NCBI GenBank assembly: GCA_036365455.1
Contig: JAWQUS010000008.1
Span: 17,157,501-17,221,500 of the forward strand
Direction of reading: 5' to 3'
DNA from: Macrosoma leucophasiata
Taxonomy: Eukaryota > Arthropoda > Insecta > Lepidoptera > Hedylidae
DNA length: 64,000 nt
The notes beneath the pieces were generated by a model that searched no databases, was not told the DNA's origin, and was given only the letters and a program-made list of their open reading frames with translations. This document shows, one piece after another, positions 22,362-32,824 of the stretch (positions within the stretch are counted from its first letter, which is position 1; every line of letters starts with the position of its first letter). Made by a program: the position numbers and the translations under genes.

Positions 22362-22613
22362 TTCAAGTATACATGCTTCCCACGATTCGCCGGTTACGTT
22401 TTGGCCCGTGTAACAGGTGGCATGCCTGTTGACATCTCCGGGCACATTGCCAAACTTCGAGGTACAGGGAAATTTCTAGAAAATGGATAAATCCCAATAG
22501 AACCAGAGATAAAGGACTACACACCGTTATCTCTGATAACCCCCTGCCCGGGAATCGAACCCAGGAGCTCAGCGTAGTAGTAGTAGCCTGCTATCACTAG
22601 ACTACCGAGGCAG
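22362..22613 (-). repeat. V tRNA-derived SINE
   Basis: On the minus strand it starts ACTGCCTCGGTAGTCTAGTG (A-box-like), contains GGGTTCGATTCCCGGGCAGG (B-box-like), then the tRNA-unrelated body down to GTAACCGGCGAATCGTGGGA. It lacks the terminal 50 bp seen in the copy at 41156-41466. Confidence 0.8.
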
Positions 22614-22680
22614 TTAACAATATTAATAGGTTTCTACAATAGTTGGAAAAAAATTAAGCAACACAAAATTAAACAAAGCA

Positions 22681-22708
22681 AGCAACCCCACACTAGCGTG
22701 GGGTTGCT
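22681..22708. repeat. Short palindrome beside the hAT insertion site
   Basis: AGCAACCCCAC and GTGGGGTTGCT pair perfectly (11 bp) around ACTAGC. It ends at the first base of the left target duplication of the hAT element. Confidence 0.7.
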
Positions 22709-22825
22709 TACACACTAGGGTTGTTGAGGAAGTGATTATGAAGAAAAGGAGGAGGAACAGGAATTGTGAAGCACCAATTTAGAGGATGCGGATGAGGAAG
22801 CGGAAGAGGAAGCAGATAATAATAT

Positions 22826-23168
22826 TAGCAACCCTTGAAACGTCCCACTGCTGGGCACGAGTCTCTCCCCTTCTCGAGAGGAGGTCTGGCGCTTACTCCA
22901 CCACGCTGCTCCAATGCGGGTTGGTGGAGTTTCTTGCAAGGGTTAGTGGCCAACGCTGTGGGATGTTTTCAAACCCCCCATAAAGCCTCCGACAAGGTTT
23001 AACGAATGCTATCTGTCGATAGCAATCGGGACCGTCGGCGTCCTGCTCTCCGAAGCACGAAAATGCGCATTTTAATTTGCCACTAGTGGTCACCCGTCAC
23101 ACACCCGACCGCACCCGTATCGCTTCGCTTATTCGAGTAGATCGCTTGCGTTCTACACCAGCCGGGAG
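22826..23168 (-). repeat. CR1-like LINE 3' end inside the hAT element
   Basis: On the minus strand it ends CGTTTCAAGGGTTGCTAATA, preceded by GTGCCCAGCAGTGGGACG and CATTGGAGCAGCGTGGTGGA. It extends further 5' than the other copies, to the GTAGAACGCAAGCGATCTAC region. Confidence 0.75.
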
Positions 23169-23328
23169 GCCTTGCGCGCTACAGAAAGATGAGAAGAGGG
23201 TCATACGAAGTTATAAATACTAGCGGACCCAACCTAAAATCCGCTGTCTTGTCTCTATCTACTTAACTAAGTATATATAAAAAAAAAAAAAAAAAATACA
23301 AAAATAATAATAACAAGAGCATTTTGTA

Positions 23329-24111
23329 GTGGCCCAAACTATGAATCTACTAAACCATTCTCAAAACACATACGATAAAGCATCATCAAAATTAGTCCAG
23401 CAGTTAAGGAAGAGTTCAGTGACATATCTACACAACGAAATTGCTAAGGCCTTTGACCGGGTCGGGCACAGGGCACTTCTCGCTAAACTTCCATCCTACG
23501 GTCTTCCCGAGAGGCTATGCAACTGGACAGCCAGCTTTCTGTCTGAGCGTTATATACAAGTCTTAGTTGATGGTCAGCGCTCAGACAGACTATAGCTATC
23601 AACGCTGGTGTGCCGCAAGGCTCTGTGCTATCTCCCACGCTTTTTCTTGTTCACATCAATGAAATGTTGGAACAAAAGTTCAACAATACAGCATTGCTAA
23701 ATAATAATATATAATGAATAATAATTGCTTATTTATTAATAAATAATAATTGCAAGCAATTAAAACATTTTTCCGGCAAGTTTTTCTCAGATCATTTTGG
23801 CCTTTGGAACTTTGCCGGTGAATGACAAAGAATGACTCTTTTTATTTTCTTTTTACTCTTTGTTATCAGTTTGTAAAGGGGAAATGAGATTCTGAAAGAT
23901 CATTCTACTGATATACTTTTTACATTAGTTTATGACATTTAGTTTTATCTTAGTGATATTCTTGACTTTACATATATTTTTTATCTTGTTTGACATGTAT
24001 TGTATATCAATTGTTATTCACTTTAATTTAATTTATTTGTTTTTGACGTGTCATAAGAGGTGCCTGACACCCTAAATGAATAAATGAGTTTCTGATTCTG
24101 ATTCTGATTCT
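23329..24111 (+). pseudogene. LINE reverse transcriptase fragment with 3' end
   Basis: A frame from about 23425 encodes EIAKAFDRVGHRALLAKLPS and then YGLPERLCNW, RT palm motif A (the F-D of AFDRV). It stops at TAG 23596-23598. The downstream frame, shifted, gives AINAGVPQGSVLSPTLFLVH and INEML, RT motif B (GVPQGSVLSP). The YADD-type motif is missing, so a deletion joins the RT core to the 3' end. The 3' end has an AATAAA-like sequence and a TCTGATTCTGATTCTGATTC tail. The clade is Jockey/CR1-like, which I cannot settle by eye. It is dead: frameshifted and 5'-truncated. Confidence 0.75.
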
Positions 24112-24599
24112 AAAAAGTCGTTTGCTGGTACATTAGATGGAAGAGAAGATAGGTATTGTAAAGATACAGTTCTGTAAAGCCACCAATATTGCGATTTTTT
24201 AAGTTGAGTACGCGTATAAACAAAATAATGTATATCAATAAAATTAAAACAAACAATCAAAGTACAGCGCCGGTGGCGGGTGGGGAGGTCTCGCTCGCCT
24301 GTTCGGCCTGGCACCGCGCTGCGGCGTGTGCGTTGGCATCGATACGCGACGCGCATGCGCAACAAAATTCCTCATAAATTCCTCTTAAATTTTGAGGAAG
24401 CGATAGCAGAAGAGGATTTTTTTATTTTAATTTTTGAGGATGCGGAAACGGTTGAAGAACCCAAAATATTGCGGAACTTCCTCATTATGAGGAAGAGGAA
24501 GAGGAATCCTCAGCAACCCTATTACACACAGCAAAAGTGTGCGTTACTGAGTGTTAGCGTATTTTTTTTATAATACGATCTTTTATTTTCTTGATTACT

Positions 24600-24760
24600 A
24601 TGTCACGAGGTGCACAAAGAAGCATGTAGTTCACATTGATGGCCAGCGAAAACTATAGCCCATCAACATCTACTAGTAGGTATTAAAGTAGATAGACCTC
24701 AGGAATAGCTTAGAAGCTGTTTTGCCTCTGCTAGAAATTACAGGGCCGATTACAGAATAT
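24600..24760 (-). repeat. S family, degraded
   Basis: AGCATGTAGTTCACATTGAT, AATTACAGGGCCG and GCCTCTGC retain the S order on the minus strand. The rest is diverged. Confidence 0.45.
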
Positions 24761-25248
24761 AGGTATATCCTATTTCAGAAGATACCGTTTCAAATACCCT
24801 ATTTAAAACATATTCCGCTTTAAAAGAGCAAAGTAAGTACCTTAGTTAGTTCCGGTTAAGTTCTAACATCAACGCCGGAACAAATAGTCCATCGTTCCAA
24901 ACGTTTCTTAAATGGTTTCCAAGTTTAAGTTTAAATAGAAAGACCTCTAACCTTTTGGAATTCAATTAAGTAGTTTTTTTTAATTACAATTATAACTTAT
25001 ATAATCAACTTGATAACGTGATTTAATGTTATTGTCAGCTATTGGATATTAGAGCCAATTTTTGTTGAATCAGTTTTCTAATTTGTTTTACTAGAAAAAT
25101 TATAAGATACGATATTTGTCGAGGCAGCTAGTAAAAATATAGATTTAACCTCACAAATCTGTGATTTTTTTTAACAAAAACTAGCAGACGTAACTGGATA
25201 ACCATCTACGGCACTGGACTCTTGACAGACCGTGCAAACCGATTGCAG

Positions 25249-25334
25249 TCAGTGAAGTCGGCGGTCAGTTCCAGCCTCTGCTCACTGACTGCAAGCTAAA
25301 GTACGCGCCAACTGCACACCAGCTTACAAAAACG
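25249..25334 (+). other. Possible untranslated 5' exon (initiator plus splice donor)
   Basis: Two arthropod initiator-like TCAGT sites (25249-25253, 25265-25269) lie in a locally GC-richer segment that ends in ACG followed by the strong donor GTAAGT at 25335. No downstream exon is identifiable. A similar arrangement with the same AAAACGGTAAGT precedes the degraded gene copy at 39.6 kb. It could equally be chance. Confidence 0.25.
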
Positions 25335-25449
25335 GTAAGTTATTGCAAAATGTGCGTTTTCTTTACTATCCGCTAATAAACAATAAACATTGTAGTATTT
25401 ATCGTTAATTATTTATATTAAACTAACTATTTTATAAAATAAATAAGTA

Positions 25450-25686
25450 AAAGTAGCCTTAGGTAGCTAGTAACTACTTATTACATGAGCTATCTGACAG
25501 TGAAAATCCCGTGAAAATCGGTCAAGCCGTTCCCGAGATTAATCGGAACAAACACACAGACAGACAGGCCGACAAACAGACAAAAATTGTAAAGAATGTT
25601 GTTTTGGTACATGTACCGAGTAAACATACATAATATGCATTTAGTAAACAAACAGATACTCCAATTTTATTTATTTGAATAGATAT
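25450..25686 (+). repeat. T2 RTE-like SINE, 5'-truncated
   Basis: Contains TTATTACATGAGCTATCTGA, GTCAAGCCGTTCCCGAGATT, ACAGACAAAAATTGTAAAGA and ends ATTTTATTTATTTGAATAGA. Confidence 0.75.
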
Positions 25687-25994
25687 TGTTTCTCAGTTGC
25701 AGTATTTTACATTAGTAAATGCTTTTAATTGAATAAATTTATTTGAATGCCACGAGATATAATGACTGTAGCTCTTCAACAAAATATAATCTTGTTTGAG
25801 CCGAACAATTGTTAGGAGCGAGCGAATGTGGTTTGGTCGCGAAGTTTATAACGGAGTCGGCGATACGAGTGATTTAAACTGTATTGAACTTTGTTTGCCG
25901 CTTGGCACGCCAAGCATCCTTGATAGAACAAGATCCGACTGCACGATCATTGCGTTCGTCGCGTAATTGCTCAAAATTATTTTTTGTGTATTAC

Positions 25995-26130
25995 ATAATT
26001 ATGTATTTATCTTCACGTTAGATCCCTAACGCAGTAGGCAGAGAGTGTAGAGCGCCAGATATCCCGGTCCTGACATATCTCTCGTGCCTCATCTACCTTC
26101 ATCATTCTCTTCGTACATGCACGCCGAATA
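25995..26130 (-). repeat. LINE 3' end (RTE-like), fragment
   Basis: The minus strand encodes the same tail as 56455-56585: a GA-rich stretch, TCAGGACCGGGATATCTGGC, CACTCTCTGCCTACTGCGTT and AGGGATCTAACGTGAAGATA. A further fragment is at 49635-49725. Confidence 0.6.
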
Positions 26131-26539
26131 ATTATACTTAATTATAAATGGTAGAATAAGGTTTGACCTGGTGGATTTTTATTTAACCTCCAAATTATTC
26201 GTTATGAAATATTTCATATACTTTCGTATTAAAAAAAAACAGTTTTTTAATTAAAATTCGCAAGCTTCAGTATTTTGAATAGGAATTTCCCTAAGGTAAA
26301 CACTTGTTTGAGACCTATAAATTTAAAAAAAACAATAAAATAATATCTCAAAAATATATTTGAAAATTTGAAAGTGGCAGTTCAGTACTTAGCAGTAGTA
26401 CGAAAAGTCAACCAATGGCCCAAAGGGAAAAAAATATCTTAAATGGAAATTTTATTGAAAGAAAACCTTTGTATTTATAGAAAAAATATAACTTTATTTT
26501 TAAATGTCTTATCCCGAATCCAAAAATCATCATAATTAC

Positions 26540-26690
26540 TCCAACCAATAGACATCCACGGCTGGACAAATCCCACGACGCCTACAACAGTGTTGTACGT
26601 CGTTAGGGGAGCATAGCATATAATCGCCACGCTTGGCAGGTAGATTGGCGACCGTAGTGGCCTTAGTTTTATCGCGGGACGTACCTGAAA
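26540..26690 (-). repeat. G family fragment
   Basis: Shares CAACAGTGTTGTACGTCGTT, ATAATCGCCACGCTTGGCAG and GTTTTATCGCGGGACG with the other G copies. Confidence 0.6.
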
Positions 26691-27002
26691 ATATCTTTAT
26701 ATTATTTAAGAATACCTCCGGCCAATTTTTTTATGGCATCATATCCGAACAATGTCTTTTAATGAACAGAACACAATGACTGTTGTGATTTTGCAGCCAG
26801 ATCTTAGACCACGATGGGAATTATGACGAAGCCTCGCGTATCGCGCTCAACACCGGCAGGCGGTGGAGGGCGTGAGCGAAGGGATTTTCTTAATGTTTCA
26901 TTTCATGGTGCGGTTACGCTTTGTTCGTATCGCCGTATAATTCAGACCATTGAATTGTGCTTGTGAAGTTTTGAAAGTCGCACAGAATAATTGAATGCTA
27001 TT

Positions 27003-27415
27003 TTATTTTATACAAGCGGTCCGCCCCAGATTCGCACGGGCGCAATGTTACCTCTACATTACTACTACTATTACGGTACTAATGTACAGGGTTGTAAAAG
27101 TGGTTATTTTCTCTTAAACCGACCCTGCTATGCCTGTTTCATACATACTATCAACCCAAAAAGCACCCCTAGGGGTCGATTTCGCCAAATCCTTTAGTCT
27201 TAAGTATCACCCACGTGCTTAAAAGAATCCCTACCCAAATTTTGAGATTCCTAGCACTTGTAGTAACGAAATTTTATACAAACTATCAACTCCAAAAAGA
27301 ACCCCTAAGGGTTCTCATTCCGTAGAACCCCTTCGTGAGCACCCACGTCCTAAAAGATCTCCCATGCAAAAAATTAAAATTCTAACACTTGTATTTCATG
27401 AGACTTCGTGAAGAG
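27003..27415 (+). repeat. RTE-like repeat with an internally duplicated segment
   Basis: After a head resembling T4 (AGCGGTCCGCCCCAGATTCG), two similar segments of about 130 bp follow. Each has ATACAAACTATCAACTCCAA-like sequence, AAAAAGAACCCCTAAGGGTT-like sequence and CACCCACGT. The internal duplication is diverged, hence old or typical of the family. Confidence 0.45.
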
Positions 27416-27454
27416 TTAGTGGACCTTCCGCTTTTATATTTTATAAGTATAAGT

Positions 27455-27895
27455 GCAGGCGTAGGCACCACCGCATTACCTTGCCTTCTTGCCGCTAAAT
27501 GGTAGTAATCCGCACTCTGGTGTTCCAGTCACGTAGTAGTGGCAACGCACCTACATTGAAATATCTGGTTCCATGTAGATGTTTATAGCCTACAGTAGTA
27601 CTTACCATCAATGTAAACTTTATGTAATGGAAGTGGCAGACAAGCATGCAGTTCACATTGATGTTAAGTGATGACTGCAGCCTATAGACACTTACACAAA
27701 GACCAAGATCAAAATGCAAATTCGTTACCACTCCTGAGGCCTAAGGTGTTATGCCTCTGTGCCGGTAATTACAGGGCCATACATTACCACCTAACCGGAA
27801 CACGATAGTGCTGAACACTACCATTTAGCGGCAAGTATATTAAGTAATGCGGTGGTGCCTTTGCCCGCGAGCTCCGTCACTGGAGCTCTACCACA
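27455..27895. repeat. Two S-family copies meeting tail to tail
   Basis: 27455-27616 is a degraded plus-strand S copy (GCAGGCGTAGGCACCACCGC ... ACTTTATG). It runs directly into a nearly complete minus-strand copy at 27617-27895 starting TAATGGAAGTGGCAGACAAG, so the two tails abut. Confidence 0.7.
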
Positions 27896-28394
27896 AGGAA
27901 AACTGTATCCCTATTTGATTGCCACTTCATGACATAAAAAAAGATATGCCTATGCCACAAACGGTTGTGCCATCTTAATCAATGAGAAAACTATTATAGG
28001 CAGTGTTGTGTAGTATCTTATATATAATGCCAATAGTCCTATAATAAAACTCATTTAACTAAAAGGTGGTTTTACATAATTCACATGTTGTTTTCCGACG
28101 AATAAAGTTTTACACGAATTATTAAGTTGTTCAGTGATTAGAAAATCTTCAAGTAACCAAGACGTCGGCTAAGGTAAAGTTTTATTACATGTCTTTTTCA
28201 GACGATTAACATTTTCACACAAGAGTTTCCACTATTTAAGTTACTAAAACACAGATTAACTACATGAAACGTAACTTAATATTCAATTGGCAACTATCAA
28301 TGTATAGTAACACGTGCCACCAGCCAACCCGACCGGAGAGGAGTAGCCGTAGCGTTTATTACCGATGCAAAACAGTCTGTCTTTTTTACTCACG

Positions 28395-28945
28395 TCCTGA
28401 CTTTTACAAAATACAAAAACAATTTCACGCACATATTTAGGCTGGTTTTAGTCTTACGCCGACGGCACGCGCACCGTCAGCGCTCATAGCTCAGCGCGTA
28501 GTTTGTCAGCGCTGAAGCTTAACGTGGCTCGTTTTAGTATCGTACTGACCGCCTTACTGTATCCACTTCGCGAGTCGCCATGACTGTACGCGCTGACGAC
28601 GTGCGCTCCGCTCGACACTAGAACGCTCATTGAAAGCAGAGGCGCTCGTGCGACCGTCAGCGCCGACAACTACGCGGGGCCGACGCGCGACGCGTGTGGC
28701 CGTGTAGCTATCAGCGCTGACCACCGTGCGCGCTGATAGCTACGCGTCATTTGAAAACGCTTCTTCAAGGTGCGATATCTCGGCCATCAGCGCTGACGGT
28801 GCGCGTGGCGTCGGCGTAAGACTAAAACCAGCCTTAAACATCTCAGCCCGCTTGGGCTTGTACTTTGACAGAGGGGAAAGCCTGCACATGGCTACTCCCC
28901 TCCGGTCCGCCGCAGCCGGTTGCCCGTGTTTCTCTATGCTTCAGG
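28395..28945 (+). repeat. P repeat interrupted by a MITE
   Basis: The left half ends CAATTTCACGCACATATTTA and the right half resumes TTAAACATCTCAGCCCGCTT, then GACAGAGGGGAAAG and GGCTACTCCCCTCCGG. The copy at 6165-6300 shows the uninterrupted state. Confidence 0.7.
28440..28833. mobile_element. GC-rich MITE, PIF/Harbinger-like
   Basis: Terminal inverted repeats of about 45 bp with one mismatch, starting GGCTGGTTTTAGTCTTACGC, and a 3-bp TTA target duplication (28437-28439 and 28834-28836). The TWA-type target and the GG-starting ends fit the PIF/Harbinger superfamily. The 394-bp interior is very GC-rich for this window and repeats CAGCGCTGA-type words about eight times in both orientations. 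No transposase is encoded, so mobility would depend on a partner elsewhere. Confidence 0.8.
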
Positions 28946-29032
28946 CTAATTCTTCAAGAATAGATACACCGTTTGATCCACATCATATCCGTACCAACGT
29001 AACAAAACGCATGTAATAGCCGAAAGGGTTTT

Positions 29033-29203
29033 AGATGGCGAGCTTGTTGACATTACCAAACTCCGAAATACTGAGAAACTTCCAGAAAATGGAAAAAATC
29101 CCAATAGAACCCGAGGTAAAAGATTTCACACCATTATATCTCTGATAGCGCTGACCCGGAAATCGAACCAAGAACCCCAATGTAGTAGTGTAAGAGGCAG
29201 TTC
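29033..29203 (-). repeat. V SINE, degraded
   Basis: On the minus strand: TGCCTCTTACACTACTACAT, GGTTCGATTTCCGGGTCAGC, TCCCAATAGAACC (complement), then the segment before ATGTCAACAAGCTCGCCATC. The head is poorly preserved. Confidence 0.6.
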
Positions 29204-29580
29204 AAATAGCTACTGATTATGAGAAACCAAATTAATTACCACAGAGCTTCTCTGTGTGTGGTACGTTACACCTACACATAGGGATGCATATTATTACGCC
29301 CATTCCGAAGAATTTCTCAGATCATATTAATTAACATGAGACTAAACGTGTACTTACCTAAATATTCACGACAGAGAGATGCTTCAAATAACTGCGTGTA
29401 TGTGTACCTACTATGTGACTTATTATTACTGACATGGGGTAGGATACAGACATGCACTGGGCTGCTGAGAAAAAGTTATCTATAGACGCAGTTGACCAAT
29501 GGTTTCATTAGTCATTGCAGTTGACGGTTAAATGCATTCGAACACCTTGTACTACAAGCTGTTAGAATGGAGATAAACCG

Positions 29581-29700
29581 TATCTCCACCAATCCGCATT
29601 GGAGCAGCGTGGTGGAGTAAGCTCCAGGCCTCCCCCCAAAAAAGGGGAAAGACTCGTTCCCAGCAGTGGGACGTATAATGGGTTGCCATTATTATTATTA
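29581..29700 (+). repeat. CR1-like LINE 3' end
   Basis: TCTCCACCAATCCGCATTGG through GTTCCCAGCAGTGGGACGTA to TTGCCATTATTATTATTA. The shortest of the CR1-like ends here. Confidence 0.75.
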
Positions 29701-30955
29701 TACTGTAATTGGGAGAAGTTTTTGCACAGCAGTTAATGCCTTTGTGCTGAATAAAATAATTTTCAGCAATCGATTTATACTAAACTCTAACTAACCCCCT
29801 TATTCATAAACGTACATTAGATACATTTTAGCTATAGAATGCTTTGTCTTTGTCAGTTGCATTGTCAAATGTGCAGGATAGAAAAAGGCGAAGGATAGAT
29901 TAGCAACACTTTAGCTAAAATATGTTTATGACTATGGGGGTATATCTTAACAGATAGGCACAATTTCAATTTCCTGTAACACATCGTATCTTAATTAACA
30001 TGACACGAAATGTGTACCTAAATAATCCGAATATAGGGATAGTTTCAAATAACCGCACCTGTGTGTGTAGGTACTGTGTGTACGTGACGTAGGGTGGGCA
30101 ATAGACATGCTTGGCGTGCTGAGAAATCGCTGCCTACTGACGCAGGTGACGGATATATAGAGGTGTGCTCAATGAGGTTAATCTATATAGAGAAGAACAG
30201 GGAACAAAAACTCGGTTCCTCTTCATCTTCATTCTTTCTTTTTTTTGTATTGGTTTGCATGTGGAAATCGAATAAAAATAATCAAATAAAATTAAATAAT
30301 TGACCAAGTAACAATAATGAAATGATTGACTACCTACCTCATAATAGATCAGTATAAATTATTTTTATCAAGTCCGTAAGCAACTTGAGGTATAATCACC
30401 TGTTAAATGTTAATGTTCTTGTGAATTTTAATACAAAATTCTGGCTTATCGACGAAAGGTTAGTTTTTTTTCATATTCAAGGCATTATTGGTTAATATCA
30501 GCGTGCATTTACAATCCATGTAATTATTTAAATTGTGTTGCAGACGTTTCCACTTCAACTGTCAAAATACGTTATGTTATGTCAAAGTGTGGTAAATTTA
30601 CTTAAGCTGACTATAACCGCGCTACCAAAGGGAGTGTCTTATCTTGTACTTTAGTACACATAGGTTAATGATTCTAAGTCGTTGATTTGAAGACTCATGA
30701 ATTTATATTTTAGACCGCCCATCTTTTTTGTATGGCGTGTGAGTACGTTAGTGGTTAATAACGTAGTACATTTCGTCCCTTGTAGACTACGAAATGGTCA
30801 ATTAAGATTTTTAAATGACACAAAATAGGAAAAAAGAAACAAATATCTACTGAAATAATTTTGTCTGATAATAGTTACGAAATTGAAATATTCCTTTTTT
30901 TTGTTGCTGCGTGATAGTCTACATGAGAGATGGCACAAGTCATCGATCACTGAAA
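29700..30955. other. Stretch with no recognised feature
   Basis: AT-rich. I find no gene, and no repeat shared with the rest of the window. Confidence 0.5.
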
Positions 30956-30956
30956 G

Positions 30957-31260
30957 CCCCATAATTTACTACGAACAATGGCCACGTCCATCCGCGCCGT
31001 TCGCAAACAATAAAAACGAATGAGCATCGTCTTTCGGCCGCCTATTCAACCCTACCACTATCAATTATAGAATTAAGCTGAAGTATTGCGTGTCCATAAG
31101 TGTGTTATGCGAAATGTGACCACCGAGTCTCTTTCTGGAAAATTGTTGCTGCTGCTGCCACCGGTTTTGGGGTGAAATTTATCAGCAGTGTGTTATCGAT
31201 CGCGGCTGACGCTTTTCGCAGGCGTTACCATTGACCACTTAGAGAGCCTAGGCGGAAAAC
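30957..31260 (+). repeat. U repeat, copy 1 (left of the Pao element)
   Basis: Shares with 37446-37740 and 37862-38195 the blocks AAACAATAAAAACGAATGAG, CGAGTCTCTTTCTGGAAAAT, TTTTGGGGTGAAATTTATCA and GTGTGTTATCGATCGCGGCT. All copies are in the same orientation. On the minus strand part reads LINFTPK in each copy, but the frame is broken in this one. Confidence 0.7.
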
Positions 31261-31844
31261 TTACTTTTTCAGGCATAAAATTATATATGTATACAGTTTT
31301 CTGTTACCGACCGGTAAAATACAGGAGCCCGTTAAGATTTCGTACCTATGTGCTTCTACGGACATGTTCACATGAGCATACTGTTTCGGTATGGCCGCGC
31401 AAGTTTGCGCGTTGTTAAGTTAAAAAAACCATTACCGTCAGAAACCGAAAGATAGATTGAAAGAAGGTTAAAAAATAGGTACATATATTTTTTCGGTTCT
31501 TAATAAAGTCTTCATATTAAATAATAAACGTCTACACGGATATTTGTCCTTCTTCCAATAACTCTAAAACGACGATTCACGGATTAAAAAAGTATAAGGG
31601 TAAATTTCTCAAGCATAAATTTTAGACGGCGTCGCTGAAAATCGTATCTTAAACTACATTTAAGTAATACAGTTTATTTTTTTAAGAAAATAGACTTTTT
31701 TTTTTATTTAAGTTTATTCATGACCATAGATACCGAGTCTTTCAGTCGTATACATATTGAATTTCACATTTCTTTAAATTAATGAATATCCATATGGAAG
31801 ATGACGATGATTAAATGCTTCCATGAGGAATATGATGAGATGAT

Positions 31845-31925
31845 GGGGTGGCTCCAGTAAAGCGATGGGGACTTTACTAGGAGTTTTTACGAAGTTTTGG
31901 AGGCAATACGAAAAATCACTTTTCA
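31845..31925 (-). repeat. R family fragment
   Basis: Contains CCAGTAAAGCGATGGGGACT, GGAGTTTTTACGAAGTTTTG and GAGGCAATACGAAA, the minus-strand R family order. The final GTTCCCGCCAAAACCCC part is displaced to about 32062-32082 by an intervening sequence. Confidence 0.45.
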
Positions 31926-32558
31926 CTTCATAATATCACTTTCTTACACTCGTGAACATTATCGAATGCTTTATGATAAAAATCCCACCATTTTTACACA
32001 TAAAAACGCGAATATACACAAATTTCGAAAATAATATCACGCAGCGACACATCTCTTTTCCGCGTTCCCGCCAAAACCCCGAAAATAGACTTATATTTCT
32101 TGATGAGGCCATCAATATATTTGTAGAAAACATTTTGGAAATTAGAGAAAAAACAAAATGTTTCCCATGTTTCTAAGTTTGGTGGCGCGTCCACAATCTC
32201 TTTTTCTTGTATTAAACACCGTTTAAATAAAACTACACTGGTTTACCAGAAATAACTAATGTTATTTCTATTAAGCGTTAGTTATTCTATTCGATGATGA
32301 TTTTATTATTTTATTTAGTGCAATACTTTATCCTATAGGGAATCAAAAAGGGCTGTCCGCGCAAAATCTAAAATTTTGGTGGGAATAATAAAATCATTAA
32401 TTAGCTCGTACACAATACATCCAATACATACTTAAGGATGACATTTCCACCATTCTCTTCGTTTAGTAGGATGCTCACGGGGAGCAATGACAGTTTCGTG
32501 CTATCCTGTTGTTATTTCCCGTCAAAAACGAAAGTAAGTCATTTCAAAGTAATCGGAC

Positions 32559-32824
32559 TGGTAGGTAGCTCAGCGGCACGCCTGAAGGGCAGTGGACTGT
32601 ATGTTTTAGATCAATGTAAGCGTTGTCTTGTCTCTCGCGAGGGCATGCGGTTGCGGAAGATGTAGGAGATCTAGCAGGAAGGAACTCGTGCACTTACCTC
32701 GTTGGCGCAACTCCAGGCGTCCCCGGGCAACAGAGCCTTCCGGAGCAAATGCACACCACACAGACACTCGCGGTGGGTTAGGTGTTAAGTTTTATCAGGC
32801 GCACAACAGTCACCACACTACACA
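32559..32824 (-). repeat. 3' LTR of the BEL/Pao element
   Basis: On the minus strand it begins TGTGTAGTGTGGTGACTGTT and ends AGCTACCTACCA, the usual TG...CA ends. It differs from the 5' LTR at two positions, inside CCGGAGCAAATGCACACC. The upstream pol frame reads into it for four codons (CVVW) before a stop. Confidence 0.9.

Larger units (their letters stand above)
22716..24521. mobile_element. Non-autonomous hAT-like element with nested LINE fragments
   Basis: The left end TAGGGTTGTTGAGGA and the right end TCCTCAGCAACCCTA are inverted repeats with one mismatch. The 8-bp sequence TTACACAC flanks both sides exactly (22708-22715 and 24522-24529), which is the hAT hallmark. Both subterminal regions are rich in GAGGAAG units and share GAGGATGCGGA, possible transposase-binding sites. 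No transposase is present. The interior holds a CR1-like 3' end (minus strand) and a LINE reverse transcriptase fragment (plus strand). Confidence 0.8.

Noticed and set aside
22541..22613. A tRNA gene at the V SINE head
   Set aside because: A and B boxes are present but the full cloverleaf is not, and the sequence continues into a repeated tRNA-unrelated body found in other copies.
28726..29016. 96-codon frame over the GC-rich MITE
   Set aside because: It spans the end of the MITE and the P repeat. The frame is open because of GC content, and the paralogue at 6.2 kb does not keep it.
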